From: DAOUBF01 sp034432795
GTDB lineage: Bacteria > Chloroflexota > Anaerolineae > DSLN01
Reading direction: 5' to 3'
Assembly (NCBI GenBank): GCA_034432795.1
Contig: DAOUBF010000013.1
Span: forward strand, 1-64,000
Length of the DNA: 64,000 nt
The position numbers and the translations under genes were made by a program. A model generated the notes under the pieces. The model saw only the letters and a program-made list of their open reading frames with translations, did not search any database and was not told where the DNA came from. Below, piece after piece: positions 15,110 to 24,160 of the stretch (position 1 is the first letter of the stretch; each line of letters starts with the position of its first letter).

Positions 15110-17798
15110 CGCTTACATCCTCCCCTAGCGTAAAATAGAAGGTGGCGCCTTTATCCACCTCCGCCTCGGCCCAGACGCGCCCGCCATGGCGGTGGATGAT
15201 ACGCTGCACAATCGCCAGGCCCACGCCTGTGCCCTCGTACTCCTCGGCGCGGTGCAACCGCTGGAACACGCCGAACAGCTTGTGCGCGTAGCGCATGTCA
15301 AAGCCCACGCCGTTGTCTTTGACGTAATAGATGACGGACGACGAACGACGGAGGACAGAGGCCAATTCATTGTCCGTCCTCCGGAGGGCCTCCGTCCCCA
15401 CAATACAGCCGATCTCTATCACGGCGAAGGCCCGCTTGCGGGTGAACTTGAGTGCGTTGCTGAGCAGGTTGACGAAGACCCGTTTGAGCAGGGTCGGATC
15501 GGCCTGGCAAATAGGCAGGTCGCCAACGATGATCTCCACCTGACGCCCATCCTGGTCGGCGCGGAGTTCTTCCAGGGCCTGGCGGACAAGCTCGGCGGGC
15601 GCCACCGGCTGCTTCTTGAGGGGCTGACGGCTCAGGCGGGAGAAGGCCAGCAGGTCGTCCACCAGTTGGCCCATGTGTTGGGCATTAGAACGCACGATCT
15701 GGAGATAGCGACGGGCTTCGTCAGAGAGTTGCGCCCCATGCTCTTCCAGTAGAATGCGCGAGAAGCCATCCATCGCCCGCAGTGGGGCGCGCAGGTCATG
15801 GGAAACCGAATACGAGAAGGCCTCCAACTCCTTGTTGGCGGCTTCCAGTTGCGTGGTGCGTTCAATCACGCGCTGCTCCAGTTCTTCGTTGAGTCGTCGG
15901 ATTTCCTCTTCAGCCCGCTTGCGCTCGGTGATGTCCAGCGCCAGGCCCAGGGTGCCTGTGATGACCCCATCCAGGTTGCGGAACGGCTCAACATATGACT
16001 GAAAGACCCGATCTTCCCATTGAAGCTCATAGCGAGAGGGGATGCCCTCCAGCGCCCGACGGTGTGCCGCGATCGGCGCGAACTCCGGGTCCTCCGTCCC
16101 GAAGTATTCAAACAAGCTCATCCCCACAACTTGATTCGGTTGTAAGTTTAACCTGGCCAAACCTGCACCCAGAGAGGAGGTGAAGCGGAGTTGGGTGTCT
16201 GTGGACCATAGCACGGCCGGCATCTGAGCGATAAGCAGCCGTAGATGGGCTTCCTTTCCGTGTAGCGCCTCGTGCAACGCCTCCTCCATCCGCTTGCGTT
16301 CGGTGATGTCGCGGATAATCGCTGTGACGACCAGGCCCTCCTCCGTCTCCAGCGGACTCAGGCTGATCTCCACCGGGAACTCGCTCCCGTCTTTACGCCG
16401 ACCGTAGAGGTCTAGGCCGCTTCCCATCGGCCGGGCGCGAGGGTTAGCGAAATAGTCGGCCCGATGTTGGACGTGCACCTCTCTGAAGCGTTCCGGGATC
16501 ACGACCTCAATCATCTCGCCGAGTAACTCCCGCCGCGTGTACCCGAACAGCGCCTCCGTCTGCGCGTTGACCAGCACGATGCGCCCGTCCTGGTTGACGC
16601 CCACAATGGCGTCCGGCGCCGCCTCCACCAGGCTGCGGAAGCGCGATGCGCTCTGGCGCAGTTGTTCGTTCAGGCTGCGTTGCTCGGCGAGCGCAGTGCT
16701 ATGGCTGAGAGTGAGGGCAGTCGCTTCTGCGAGCAGCGTCAACAGGTCAAGATCATCCGACTCAAACAGCGGGGTCTGTTTGAGAAAGACCGCCAGTATG
16801 CCCCAGGCTCGCTCAGCCGCCGCAATGGGGACAGCCAACAGGGCGCCGGCGCCGACCCTGGCCGCCAGCCGGGCGTCATCCGGTCCGAAGTCCGCGGGAG
16901 TGCGGGCCACGATGGGTCGGCGCTCTCGCCAGGCATCCGCTATGCGGCCCGCCTGGATGCTCCCATCGCCATCCGGCCATGGCCCTGCGGAGGCCTGGAC
17001 CTTGAGTTGTTGTGCGGCCTCATCCCGCATAGCGGCAATGGCAGCGAATCCGGCGGTTGCCTGTACTCCAGCCTGGCAGAGTGAGGTCAGCATCTCTGTC
17101 GTCTGTTCCCCCGTTGACCGGTCACCGGCCCGGTGCAGGAAGTGATACAACTCTGAGAGTTGCCAGGTCCGCCGCAGCCAGCGCGGTGTAGCGAAGCCCA
17201 GATAATAGCTGATTCCGCTGAGCAGTGCGGCCAATTGCACGGCGGGGGAGATTAGGCTAGCCGCAGCCGGAAAAACCGTCCCGATCCCCGCCAGGAGAAT
17301 GAGCGCGGCGAGCAGGCCCGATCCCAGGGCAACCAGCCCCAGCCGCCGTTGCTTGACTCCGCTGCTGGTGCGCACGCTGCGGATAAAGGCCAGGGCCGCG
17401 TAGCCTTCAACCAGAGCAAAGAGGAGGACGATGAACTCCATCAGCGGCGTGGGGAGAGGCATTGGCAGGGCGATGACAATCGCCCAGGAGGCCAGCATCC
17501 CGCCGAGCGCGAGCCGCCAGATGGCCTTGGGAATGGGTTGGACATAGCGGGCCAGGCGGAGCAGGAGATAGGGATGAGCGAGGAGCAGCACCGAGGTCAG
17601 TGGGGTGGTCCAGCGCGAGGGCAGGCCCATGATCCGGGCGATTTCGCCGATCAGGATGATGCTGGCCAGCGCGATGAACAGCAGCGCCGTGTCGCCTCGC
17701 ACCCTGTCGCGGTGGCGCAGAAAGTCCACCAGCGCCAGAACCGCGATCAGAAGATAGGTCCCGCGCGTGACCAGCGTCAGAAAATCATTCAGGGTCAT
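15063..17798 (-). CDS. membrane sensor histidine kinase with GAF and two PAS domains
   Basis: A 911-residue kinase. Residues 1-205 contain about seven hydrophobic helices (7TM-type sensor, starting TYLLIAVLALVDFL). A GAF domain (about 215-375), PAS 1 (FRSLVEAAPDAIVGVNQDGR), PAS 2 (around LIAQMPAVLWSTDTQLRFTS), a coiled coil and a HisKA with FSYSVSHDLRAPLRAMDGFS follow, then an HATPase (NLLSNALKFTRKRAF, KDNGVGFDMRYAHKLFGVF, GTGVGLAIVQRII). This is a phytochrome-like transmitter without a visible chromophore domain. Between the N box and G1 box it carries a repeat-encoded insertion (RRTDNELASVLRRSSSV). It precedes and overlaps the response regulator gene. Confidence 0.9.
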   Translation of the reverse strand: MTLNDFLTLVTRGTYLLIAVLALVDFLRHRDRVRGDTALLFIALASIILIGEIARIMGLPSRWTTPLTSVLLLAHPYLLLRLARYVQPIPKAIWRLALGGMLASWAIVIALPMPLPTPLMEFIVLLFALVEGYAALAFIRSVRTSSGVKQRRLGLVALGSGLLAALILLAGIGTVFPAAASLISPAVQLAALLSGISYYLGFATPRWLRRTWQLSELYHFLHRAGDRSTGEQTTEMLTSLCQAGVQATAGFAAIAAMRDEAAQQLKVQASAGPWPDGDGSIQAGRIADAWRERRPIVARTPADFGPDDARLAARVGAGALLAVPIAAAERAWGILAVFLKQTPLFESDDLDLLTLLAEATALTLSHSTALAEQRSLNEQLRQSASRFRSLVEAAPDAIVGVNQDGRIVLVNAQTEALFGYTRRELLGEMIEVVIPERFREVHVQHRADYFANPRARPMGSGLDLYGRRKDGSEFPVEISLSPLETEEGLVVTAIIRDITERKRMEEALHEALHGKEAHLRLLIAQMPAVLWSTDTQLRFTSSLGAGLARLNLQPNQVVGMSLFEYFGTEDPEFAPIAAHRRALEGIPSRYELQWEDRVFQSYVEPFRNLDGVITGTLGLALDITERKRAEEEIRRLNEELEQRVIERTTQLEAANKELEAFSYSVSHDLRAPLRAMDGFSRILLEEHGAQLSDEARRYLQIVRSNAQHMGQLVDDLLAFSRLSRQPLKKQPVAPAELVRQALEELRADQDGRQVEIIVGDLPICQADPTLLKRVFVNLLSNALKFTRKRAFAVIEIGCIVGTEALRRTDNELASVLRRSSSVIYYVKDNGVGFDMRYAHKLFGVFQRLHRAEEYEGTGVGLAIVQRIIHRHGGRVWAEAEVDKGATFYFTLGEDVSDDRTAGGDPPGGGQS
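15331..15400. repeat. GACGACGGA-type dispersed repeat, copy 5, inside the kinase ATPase domain
   Basis: GATGACGGACGACGAACGACGG-type sequence at the left end and TTGTCCGTCCTCCGGAGGGC then CTCCGTCCCC at the right end. It adds about 22 residues in frame to a loop between the N box and the KDNGVGFD motif without breaking the domain. Confidence 0.7.
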
Positions 17799-18104
17799 AC
17801 CGTGAACACCCCCTGTTGCCGGGTGACATTACTCTGGAACTGCCCAGATGGAGCTATGCATTTCAAGGCACTGCGGCGCGATCAGCGCCCTGCACGCGAA
17901 CTGAGCGTACCACCAGCCACCAGGGGGTGCGACTCCTCCCATCGTGGGGAAAAGCGACAAATAAAATATATGCCGATCCAGGATAATATGCAACCAACGG
18001 AGGAGCTATGGAGCAGGGATAAACCCGTCCCCCGTCAATCCCCAATAAAGCCTTGCTCCTACTCTATGCCGGTGCATACTCTATACCAAGGCCGGCCTTC
18101 CAGG

Positions 18105-18271
18105 CGCCGTCACCCCCTCCCAACCGGGCTCCCCAGTACCGGGCTTCAGCCCGGTTGTACTGGGCGGGGGAGGGTTGGGGTGGGGGGAGTCACCCCCTCC
18201 CCCCTTGCGGGGGAGGGCAGGGGTGGGGGGCACCAGCCGGGCCATCTGCCCCGAATCTGACATGCACCCCA
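18105..18271. repeat. GC-rich dispersed repeat, copy 2, upstream of smc
   Basis: This composite holds a perfect hairpin, CAGTACCGGGCTTCAGCC-type inner palindrome with CCGGGCT/AGCCCGG arms (about 18138-18156), two CCCTCCCC/GGGGAGGG stems (18172-18215) and a conserved trailer, CATCTGCCCCGAATCTGACA then TGCACCCC. The trailer ends 15 bases before the smc -35 box. The remainder of the 552-base gap 17799-18350 shows no ORF or RNA I can support; it is AT-richer around 17960-18050. Confidence 0.65.
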
Positions 18272-18285
18272 GCCCCAGCTTAAGG

Positions 18286-18314
18286 TTGACGCATCGCCCC
18301 AGGCGGAGTATACT
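18286..18314 (+). promoter_or_regulatory. smc promoter
   Basis: TTGACG (18286-18291), a 17-base spacer and TATACT (18309-18314). A short half-copy of the GACGACGGA-type repeat (attcgtcctttgtccttcgtcg, within 18323-18345) separates it from the ATG at 18351. Confidence 0.8.
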
Positions 18315-18350
18315 TTCGCCATCATTCGTCCTTTGTCCTTCGTCGGTTTT

Positions 18351-21300
18351 ATGCACCTGCGACGCCTGGAACTGCACGGCTACAAAACCTTCGCCAGCCG
18401 GACCGAATTCGTGTTCAACTCCGGCATCACAGCCATCGTCGGCCCCAATGGCAGCGGCAAAAGCAACCTGGCCGATGCCATTCGCTGGGTGCTCGGCGAG
18501 CAAAATTATGCCCTCCTGCGCGGCAAGCGCACCGAGGACATGATCTATGCCGGAAGCGAGCGCCGCGCCCAGGCAGGCATGGCCCAGGCCACGCTCGTCT
18601 TTGATAACAGCGATGGCTGGCTGCCCCTGGATTTCGCCGAGGTCAGCATCACCCGCCGCGCCTACCGCTCCGGCGAGAACGAGTACTTCCTGAATGGCAG
18701 CCGCGTCCGCCTGAAAGAGATCACGGAACTGCTCGCCACCAGCGGCCTGGCCGGGCGCACCTATGCCATCGTCGGCCAGGGGCTGATTGATACCGCCCTC
18801 AGCCTGCGCCCCGACGAGCGTCGCACGCTGATTGAAGAAGCCGCCGGCATCAGCCTGTATCGGGCCAAACGCGAGGAGGCCCTGCGCCGCCTGGACGAGG
18901 CCCAGCGCAATATGCAGCGCGTCCAGGACATCCTGACCGAGATCACCCCCCGCCTGCGCCAACTGGAGCGACAGGCCCAGCGGGCCAGCGAGCACGCCCA
19001 GGTCCGCGCTGAACTGGGCACACTGCTGCGCACCTGGTACGGCTACCAGATCGGCCAGGCCCAGGCGGCCTACAAGCTGGCCCAGGCGACCGCTGAGGAG
19101 GCCGCCACTGCGCTTGAGCAGGCCCGCCGTGCGACCGCCGACCTGGATGAGCGGCTGAGGACATTGCGCCGCGAGGCCGCCGACCTGCGCGCACAACTGG
19201 CAGACTGGTCACGCCAGGAGGGCCAGTTGCGCGCCGCCCGCGACCGGGCCGAGCGCGAACGTGCCGTCCAAAGCGAACGGTTGAAGATGCTCAAGGCACA
19301 GCGCGAGGAGGCCGCCGCCGAAGCCGAAGCCCTAGCCGCGCAACGCCAGGCCCAGGCCGAACGCCTGGCCGCCGCCGAAGCGGAACTCCAGCCGTTGCAG
19401 GCGCGGAGCGAAGCGGCCCAGGCCGCAGCTCAGGCCGCCCGTGCCGCGCTCGCCGCGCACCAGGCGGAACAACGCGCCGCCCAGAAGAAGCGCCAGGAGG
19501 CCGAGCGCCGCCTGGCTCAACTGGCCATCGCCCTGGCCGAACGCCAGGCGCAGATCGCCCATTTCACGGCCTATCGCGCCGACCTCGCCCGCCAGCTTCA
19601 GGACAACCGCGCACGCCTGGAGGAAACCGCTCAGGCGTTGGAGGCCATACAGGCGCAACTCAAGGGGGTTTCGCTGGCCGAGATGGAGGCCCAGGTGGCT
19701 GCGGCCCATGTGCGGCTGGCCTCCAGCGCCGCCGCCATCGGCCAGGCCGAGGCCGCGCTGGCCCAGGTCTCGGCGCAACTGGCCCAGGCCCAGGCCGAAC
19801 TGGCCCGGCTGGCCGAGCGCCGCCGCCTGCTGGCCCGGCAGGCAGCCAGCCCCGGCGAGAGCCAGGCGGCCAGCGCCGTCATCGCCCGCGCCCGCGCCGG
19901 GCAGGTGCGCGGTATCTGGGGGCTGGCCGGACATCTGCTCCACCCCCGCGACGGCTTTGAGCATGCCATTAGCGCCGCCCTGGGCCTGGACTATGACGCC
20001 ATCGTGGTCAACACCTGGCAGGACATCCGCGCTGTGCTGGCCATCGCCCCGCCGGGCAGCCGCCTGACCTTCCTGCCGTTGGCCGAGCTGCGCCCGCCTG
20101 TGCCGCTCACCGTGCTCCTGGGATGGGCATCTGACGGGCTGCCGCCGGGTGTGCTTGGGGTGGCTTCTCACTTTGTCCAGGTGGAACGCGCTTTGCGTCC
20201 GGTGGTGGATGCCCTGCTGGGGCGCACGTTGATCGTGGAGGACCTGGACACGGCGCGGCGTTGGCTGCCCCAACTCCCGCCGGGCGCGAGCGTTGTGACC
20301 CTGGCCGGTGAGGTGCTGCGGGCGGGCGGCGCGGCGACGCTGGGATCACCGCGCCAGGGCGACCAGGCCCCAGGCGGCCCTGAAGCCCAGGCGCTGGCCG
20401 AGGCCGAGGCGGAGGCACGTCGCCTGGCCGAGCACCACGAGGCGGCCCAACATGAGCAGGCTCTCCGCCTGGAGACCTTGCGCCAGGAGCACGCTCAGAA
20501 TGAACGGAAGGTGGCCGAAGCGGAAGAGGCCCTCCGCCAGGCGCGCGCCCGTGATGCGGAACGCCAGCAGGCCGCACGCCTGGCCCAGGAGCAGGCCCGC
20601 ATTCAAGAGCGCGTCCTCCAGCTTGAGAATGAGATCGCCACGCTGGATCGGCGCCTGGCCGGGCTGCAAAGCGAGGTGGAATCGCTGGAGGCGGAACGGG
20701 CAGCCGCGGAGGGCCTGCCTCCCCAGGCCCCTCCCCCGGAGGAGGAGGGGATGGAGGAGAGGTTTATTGAGCGTGCCTTGACCCTGGAGCAGGAGGCGGC
20801 TGCGGCACGCCAGGCTTACCAGAATCGCCTGCAAGAGGTCACGGCCCTGCGCCGTGCCCTGGGCGACCTGGACGCCCGATATGCCGCGCAGCGCAAGCGT
20901 GCCGAACGCCTGGCCGCCGAGGAACAGGCCAGCACCCAGGCCCTGGCGGCGGCGGAGAACGCCTGGGCGACGTCCAGGGCGCAGTGGGCCGCGTTACATG
21001 AGAAGACCCGGCCCGCCCGCGCCAGATTAGCGGAATTAGAGGCGATGCTGGCTGAAGTAGAAGCCAGTGAGGCGGCCGCCCGGCGCGCCCGTGCCGAGGC
21101 CGAGGATCGTTACACCAAAGCCCATCTGGAGGCCGCCCAGCGCCAGGCTGCGCTGGCCGCGCTCCAGCGCCAGGCGGAGGAGGAACTGCTAATGGAAGAC
21201 GGCGGACGGCAGACGTCGGACGATGATCCGGCCCCCAGTCTTGGCTTGCCGTCCGTAGAGGCGCTTCCCCCCGGCATTGAAACAGCGCTGCAGGAGCGGC

Positions 21301-21923
21301 GGGCACGCCTGCGCCGCCTGGGCGCGGTCAACCCGGAGGCGCTCAGCGAGTATACCGAGGTGCAAAGCCGCCACGCTTTCCTGACCCGCGAACTGGCCGA
21401 CCTGGAGGCGGCGTCCTCCCAACTCCAGCGTGTCATCGCCGAACTGGATGCCCTCATCCAGCGTGACTTCCGCCGCACCTTTCAGGCCGTCAACACCGAA
21501 TTTAAGGCGCTCTTCACCCGTCTGTTCGGCGGCGGCTCCGCCCACCTGGTCTTGACCGATCCCCACGACATCGCCCGCAGCGGCATTGAGGTGATGGCCC
21601 GCCCGCCGGGCAAGAAGCAACAGCCCCTGGCGCTCCTCTCCGGCGGTGAGCGCGCCTTGACCGCCACCGCGCTGTTGTTCGCCATCCTCAAGGTCAGCCC
21701 CACCCCCTTCTGCGTCCTGGATGAGGTGGATGCCATGCTGGACGACGCCAACGTGGGCCGCTTCCGCCAGGTGCTTCAGGAATTGTCGCAGAGGGTGCAG
21801 TGCATCGTCATCACGCACAACCGGGGAACGGTGGAGGCCGCTGACACCGTTTACGGCATCAGCCTGACGCCTGAGGGCACCTCTCAAGTGATCTCCCTCA
21901 AGCTGGAAGGGCAGACCGCGTAG
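18351..21923 (+). CDS. smc: chromosome partition protein SMC
   Basis: A 1190-residue ATPase of normal family length. Head: MHLRRLELHGYKTFASRTEF, Walker A IVGPNGSGKSNLADAIRWVL. A coiled coil (about 170-500) leads to the hinge (GIWGLAGHLLHPRDGFEHAI, then ALGLDYDAIVV), and a second coil (about 680-1000) returns to the C-terminal head with signature LALLSGGERALTATALLFAI and Walker B PFCVLDEVDAMLDD. SMC organises and segregates the chromosome with ScpA/ScpB. Near residue 950 a repeat-derived stretch (EDGGRQTSDDDPAPSLGLPS) interrupts the coil just before ARLRRLGAVNPEALSEY. A good promoter precedes it. Confidence 0.96.
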   Translation: MHLRRLELHGYKTFASRTEFVFNSGITAIVGPNGSGKSNLADAIRWVLGEQNYALLRGKRTEDMIYAGSERRAQAGMAQATLVFDNSDGWLPLDFAEVSITRRAYRSGENEYFLNGSRVRLKEITELLATSGLAGRTYAIVGQGLIDTALSLRPDERRTLIEEAAGISLYRAKREEALRRLDEAQRNMQRVQDILTEITPRLRQLERQAQRASEHAQVRAELGTLLRTWYGYQIGQAQAAYKLAQATAEEAATALEQARRATADLDERLRTLRREAADLRAQLADWSRQEGQLRAARDRAERERAVQSERLKMLKAQREEAAAEAEALAAQRQAQAERLAAAEAELQPLQARSEAAQAAAQAARAALAAHQAEQRAAQKKRQEAERRLAQLAIALAERQAQIAHFTAYRADLARQLQDNRARLEETAQALEAIQAQLKGVSLAEMEAQVAAAHVRLASSAAAIGQAEAALAQVSAQLAQAQAELARLAERRRLLARQAASPGESQAASAVIARARAGQVRGIWGLAGHLLHPRDGFEHAISAALGLDYDAIVVNTWQDIRAVLAIAPPGSRLTFLPLAELRPPVPLTVLLGWASDGLPPGVLGVASHFVQVERALRPVVDALLGRTLIVEDLDTARRWLPQLPPGASVVTLAGEVLRAGGAATLGSPRQGDQAPGGPEAQALAEAEAEARRLAEHHEAAQHEQALRLETLRQEHAQNERKVAEAEEALRQARARDAERQQAARLAQEQARIQERVLQLENEIATLDRRLAGLQSEVESLEAERAAAEGLPPQAPPPEEEGMEERFIERALTLEQEAAAARQAYQNRLQEVTALRRALGDLDARYAAQRKRAERLAAEEQASTQALAAAENAWATSRAQWAALHEKTRPARARLAELEAMLAEVEASEAAARRARAEAEDRYTKAHLEAAQRQAALAALQRQAEEELLMEDGGRQTSDDDPAPSLGLPSVEALPPGIETALQERRARLRRLGAVNPEALSEYTEVQSRHAFLTRELADLEAASSQLQRVIAELDALIQRDFRRTFQAVNTEFKALFTRLFGGGSAHLVLTDPHDIARSGIEVMARPPGKKQQPLALLSGGERALTATALLFAILKVSPTPFCVLDEVDAMLDDANVGRFRQVLQELSQRVQCIVITHNRGTVEAADTVYGISLTPEGTSQVISLKLEGQTA
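21195..21258. repeat. GACGACGGA-type dispersed repeat, copy 6, inside smc
   Basis: GAAGACGGCGGACGGCAGAC at the left and TTGGCTTGCCGTCCGTAGAG at the right, with GCCGTCC complementary to GGACGGC. It is translated in frame in the C-terminal coiled coil close to the head domain. Confidence 0.65.
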
Positions 21924-21925
21924 AT

Positions 21926-21956
21926 CGCAGAGAACATTTATATAAAAATCTCTGCG
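21926..21956. terminator. probable bidirectional terminator between convergent smc and ppiC-type genes
   Basis: CGCAGAGA (21926-21933) and TCTCTGCG (21949-21956) form an 8-bp stem with an AT-rich loop. It lies 3 bases after the smc stop, between two convergent genes. T-runs are weak, and the downstream ccctttgcgctctctgcggtg repeats part of the stem, so it may also be a dispersed repeat. Confidence 0.4.
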
Positions 21957-22002
21957 CCCTTTGCGCTCTCTGCGGTGAAAATAAGGGTTGAATGCCGACC
22001 GC

Positions 22003-23394
22003 CTAAGGCGTCTGCTGGGGTAGCGGCGTAGGGAACTCCTGAGGGAGGGCCGGCTGCGCCGACTGGATCGCGTTCACCAGGTCCAGCGGGACGGCCGGGT
22101 CTTGCGGCACGCGGCTCTCCCAATAGTCCATGAACTGGACTTTCGTGCTGCGCTGGTCGTCCAGCCACTGCTGGAAGTGGTCATTTTGGCGCTGGCGCAA
22201 CGTTTGCGGGTCCAGGTCGCGCTCCTCGTGGCCGGTGATGTTGAAGATATACCAGAGGTTGCCGCTGCCAGCAATGATATTCGTATGTTGGCCTGCGGCT
22301 GTGCTGGACACCGCCTGCTGCACCTCGTCGCCGAAGCGCGGCGCCAGATCCACCACCGGCGTCCAGGGCAGTTCGCCTGTCGTGGCGCTCACGATGGTGC
22401 GGGCGCGGACCTCCCCTGCCAGCTTGTCAAACGGCTCGCCCTGGCTCAGCCGGTCCAACACTGCCTTGGCGCCCTCCTCGGTCTCAAAGGCCATCCACGC
22501 GCCCATGATATGATCCTCGCGCGTGGGGACATCGCGATTGAAGACCTCGCGCAGGCGTTCATCGTAGAGTTCGGCTTCCACCAGCTTGCGGTAATCCGCC
22601 TCGGTGAAGTTGATGCTGCGCCAGAGTTCAAGCTGTTGGGCGAGCAGTTCCTTGAAGCCCTCCTCCGTCACCACGGTGGGCGTGGGGAAGGGGGTGAACG
22701 TGGGGAAGGGCGTAGCCGTCTGGGTGATCACGGCGGTTGGCGCCAGCGTCGCGGTGGGCGTCAGCGTGCCGGTGGGCGAGGGCAGGGGCGTAGGTGTGTG
22801 CGTGGGCGTGTTCGTCACCAGCGGCGTGGCCGTCGCCGTGGGTGTGATCGTGGCCGTTGCGGTGGCAGTCGGCGTGGGCGTGCCATGGCGGTAGAAGCCA
22901 AATTGCTGCTCCAGGCGCTCCTGCACCTCCTCAGCGCTGACGGTGATCCCTCGTCGGTTGGCTTCGTGGCGGATGAGCACCTCGTCAATCATCTGGTTCA
23001 GGACATCGCGCCCGATCTGGGTGGGGTCGTTTAACTGGTTCAGCAGGCTCTGCATGTAGCTCTGAAAGATGGCCTGAAGCTGCGGGTCTTGCGCCTGCTG
23101 ATAGATATTGCGCAGTTGGGCGATCAGGTTCAGGCGGGCAAAGCGCACGCGGGCCTGGAATGCCGCCGTGCTGATCTCCTCACCGTCGGCAATCGCCACG
23201 GGCTGGCGCGGCTTGATCACCTGCTCGTTGAGCAGGCCGAAGCCCAGGACACCCACAACCAGCACGGTCACCACGACCGTGAAGAGCAGAATCAGCCGGC
23301 GCTGCTGGGCTTCACGCCGGCTGAGACGTATTTGCTTTTTAGTGGGGCCGACTACTTCCCGTCGCGCCTCGCGCCGCTTGGCCGCCTTGCTCAT
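22003..23394 (-). CDS. membrane-anchored SurA/PpiC-type peptidyl-prolyl isomerase with Thr/Pro-rich linker
   Basis: A 463-residue protein: basic cytosolic N-terminus, one membrane anchor (ILLFTVVVTVLVVGVLGFGL), a SurA-N-like chaperone domain (about 70-180, with DVLNQMIDEVLIRHEANRRG), a low-complexity segment of some 75 residues (TPTATATATITPTATATP and similar, about 185-255), then the rest of the foldase, including a rotamase-like domain (TREDHIMGAWMAFETEEGAK, ELPWTPVVDLAPRFGDEV). It should help fold exported proteins outside the membrane. The linker sits inside the chaperone region, which is unusual. It is the last gene of the rpsF-ssb-rpsR transcript, 12 bases after rpsR, with AGGAGC before the ATG. 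Confidence 0.82.
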   Translation of the reverse strand: MSKAAKRREARREVVGPTKKQIRLSRREAQQRRLILLFTVVVTVLVVGVLGFGLLNEQVIKPRQPVAIADGEEISTAAFQARVRFARLNLIAQLRNIYQQAQDPQLQAIFQSYMQSLLNQLNDPTQIGRDVLNQMIDEVLIRHEANRRGITVSAEEVQERLEQQFGFYRHGTPTPTATATATITPTATATPLVTNTPTHTPTPLPSPTGTLTPTATLAPTAVITQTATPFPTFTPFPTPTVVTEEGFKELLAQQLELWRSINFTEADYRKLVEAELYDERLREVFNRDVPTREDHIMGAWMAFETEEGAKAVLDRLSQGEPFDKLAGEVRARTIVSATTGELPWTPVVDLAPRFGDEVQQAVSSTAAGQHTNIIAGSGNLWYIFNITGHEERDLDPQTLRQRQNDHFQQWLDDQRSTKVQFMDYWESRVPQDPAVPLDLVNAIQSAQPALPQEFPTPLPQQTP

Positions 23395-23406
23395 GCACGC
23401 TCCTGC

Positions 23407-23715
23407 CTAGCCGCGGGCGTATTCCGCCACGAAGGGGAGCAGGGCCAGATGGCGGGCACGTTTGATGGCCAGCGCCAGTCGCCGCTGATGCTTGGCGCAC
23501 AGGCCGGTCTGGCGGCGGGGGCGGATCTTGCCGCGGTCGGTCAGGTAGCGGCGCAACTGCTCCGGCTGCTTGTAGTCAATGTCGCGGATGCCATCGGCAC
23601 AGTAGGCGCAGACCTTAGACCGGCGCCCGATCCGGCGCACGCCTTTACCGGCACGTGCGGCGACTTCTTCGCCTTCTTCTATCAGTTCCTCGTCTTCAAT
23701 GAACTCGTCTACCAC
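23407..23715 (-). CDS. rpsR: 30S ribosomal protein S18
   Basis: A 102-residue protein. The conserved core is DYKQPEQLRRYLTDRGKIRP followed by RRQTGLCAKHQRRLALAIKR and ARHLALLPF. It keeps zinc-type ligands (CAYC near residue 36, CAKH near 73), so it is probably a zinc-binding S18. The first 25 or so residues are an acidic extension. The start is GTG 23715, and the gene overlaps the ssb stop by 7 bases. S18 binds the 30S platform with S6. Confidence 0.95.
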   Translation of the reverse strand: MVDEFIEDEELIEEGEEVAARAGKGVRRIGRRSKVCAYCADGIRDIDYKQPEQLRRYLTDRGKIRPRRQTGLCAKHQRRLALAIKRARHLALLPFVAEYARG

Positions 23716-24101
23716 GGATGCTCTTCCTCACTGCTTTCAGGATAAATCTCGCCGATGTCTGGGCCGCGCCGGTCACCCAGGATGATCATCTCGTTGGCGA
23801 CCAGTTCGGTGCGGAAGTGCTTCTTGCCATCCAGGTCTTCCCAGCCGCGCGTTTGCAGGCGGCCCTCCACATAGACCTGCTGACCTTTGGTCAGGTGTTG
23901 CTTGCAGATTTCCGCCAGTGTGCCCCAGGCAACCACATTGAACCATTCGGTCTCCTCACGGCGCTCGCCATCTGCCGAGACCCAGGTGCGGCTGGTGTAC
24001 ACACTAAACGAGGTCACCGGCCGGCCACTGGGGGTATAGCGCATCTCCGGATCCCGGCCCACATGGCCGATGATCATGACCTTGTTCAGCCCTCTTACCA
24101 T
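23709..24101 (-). CDS. ssb: single-stranded DNA-binding protein
   Basis: A 130-residue OB-fold protein: GLNKVMIIGHVGRDPEMRYT, FSVYTSRTW, EWFNVVAWGTLAEICKQHL and VEGRLQTRGWEDLDGKKHF. The C-terminus is short and acidic but ends EEEHPW rather than the common DDDIPF; the acidic-aromatic character that recruits partner proteins is kept only approximately. AAGGAGC lies 6 bases before the ATG. Its place between rpsF and rpsR is the usual bacterial arrangement. Confidence 0.95.
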   Translation of the reverse strand: MVRGLNKVMIIGHVGRDPEMRYTPSGRPVTSFSVYTSRTWVSADGERREETEWFNVVAWGTLAEICKQHLTKGQQVYVEGRLQTRGWEDLDGKKHFRTELVANEMIILGDRRGPDIGEIYPESSEEEHPW

Positions 24102-24160
24102 CGCTTGCTCCTTGACAATACGCAGACGATAGGCGACGATCTAGCGCCTATCGTCCAGGG

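Noticed and set aside
22680..22890. Array-like GGCGTGGGCGTxx repeats (also at 26520-26710 and 46850-46930) considered as CRISPR or minisatellite
   Set aside because: The units are short and irregular and encode Thr/Pro linkers in frame; there are no spacers or cas genes.
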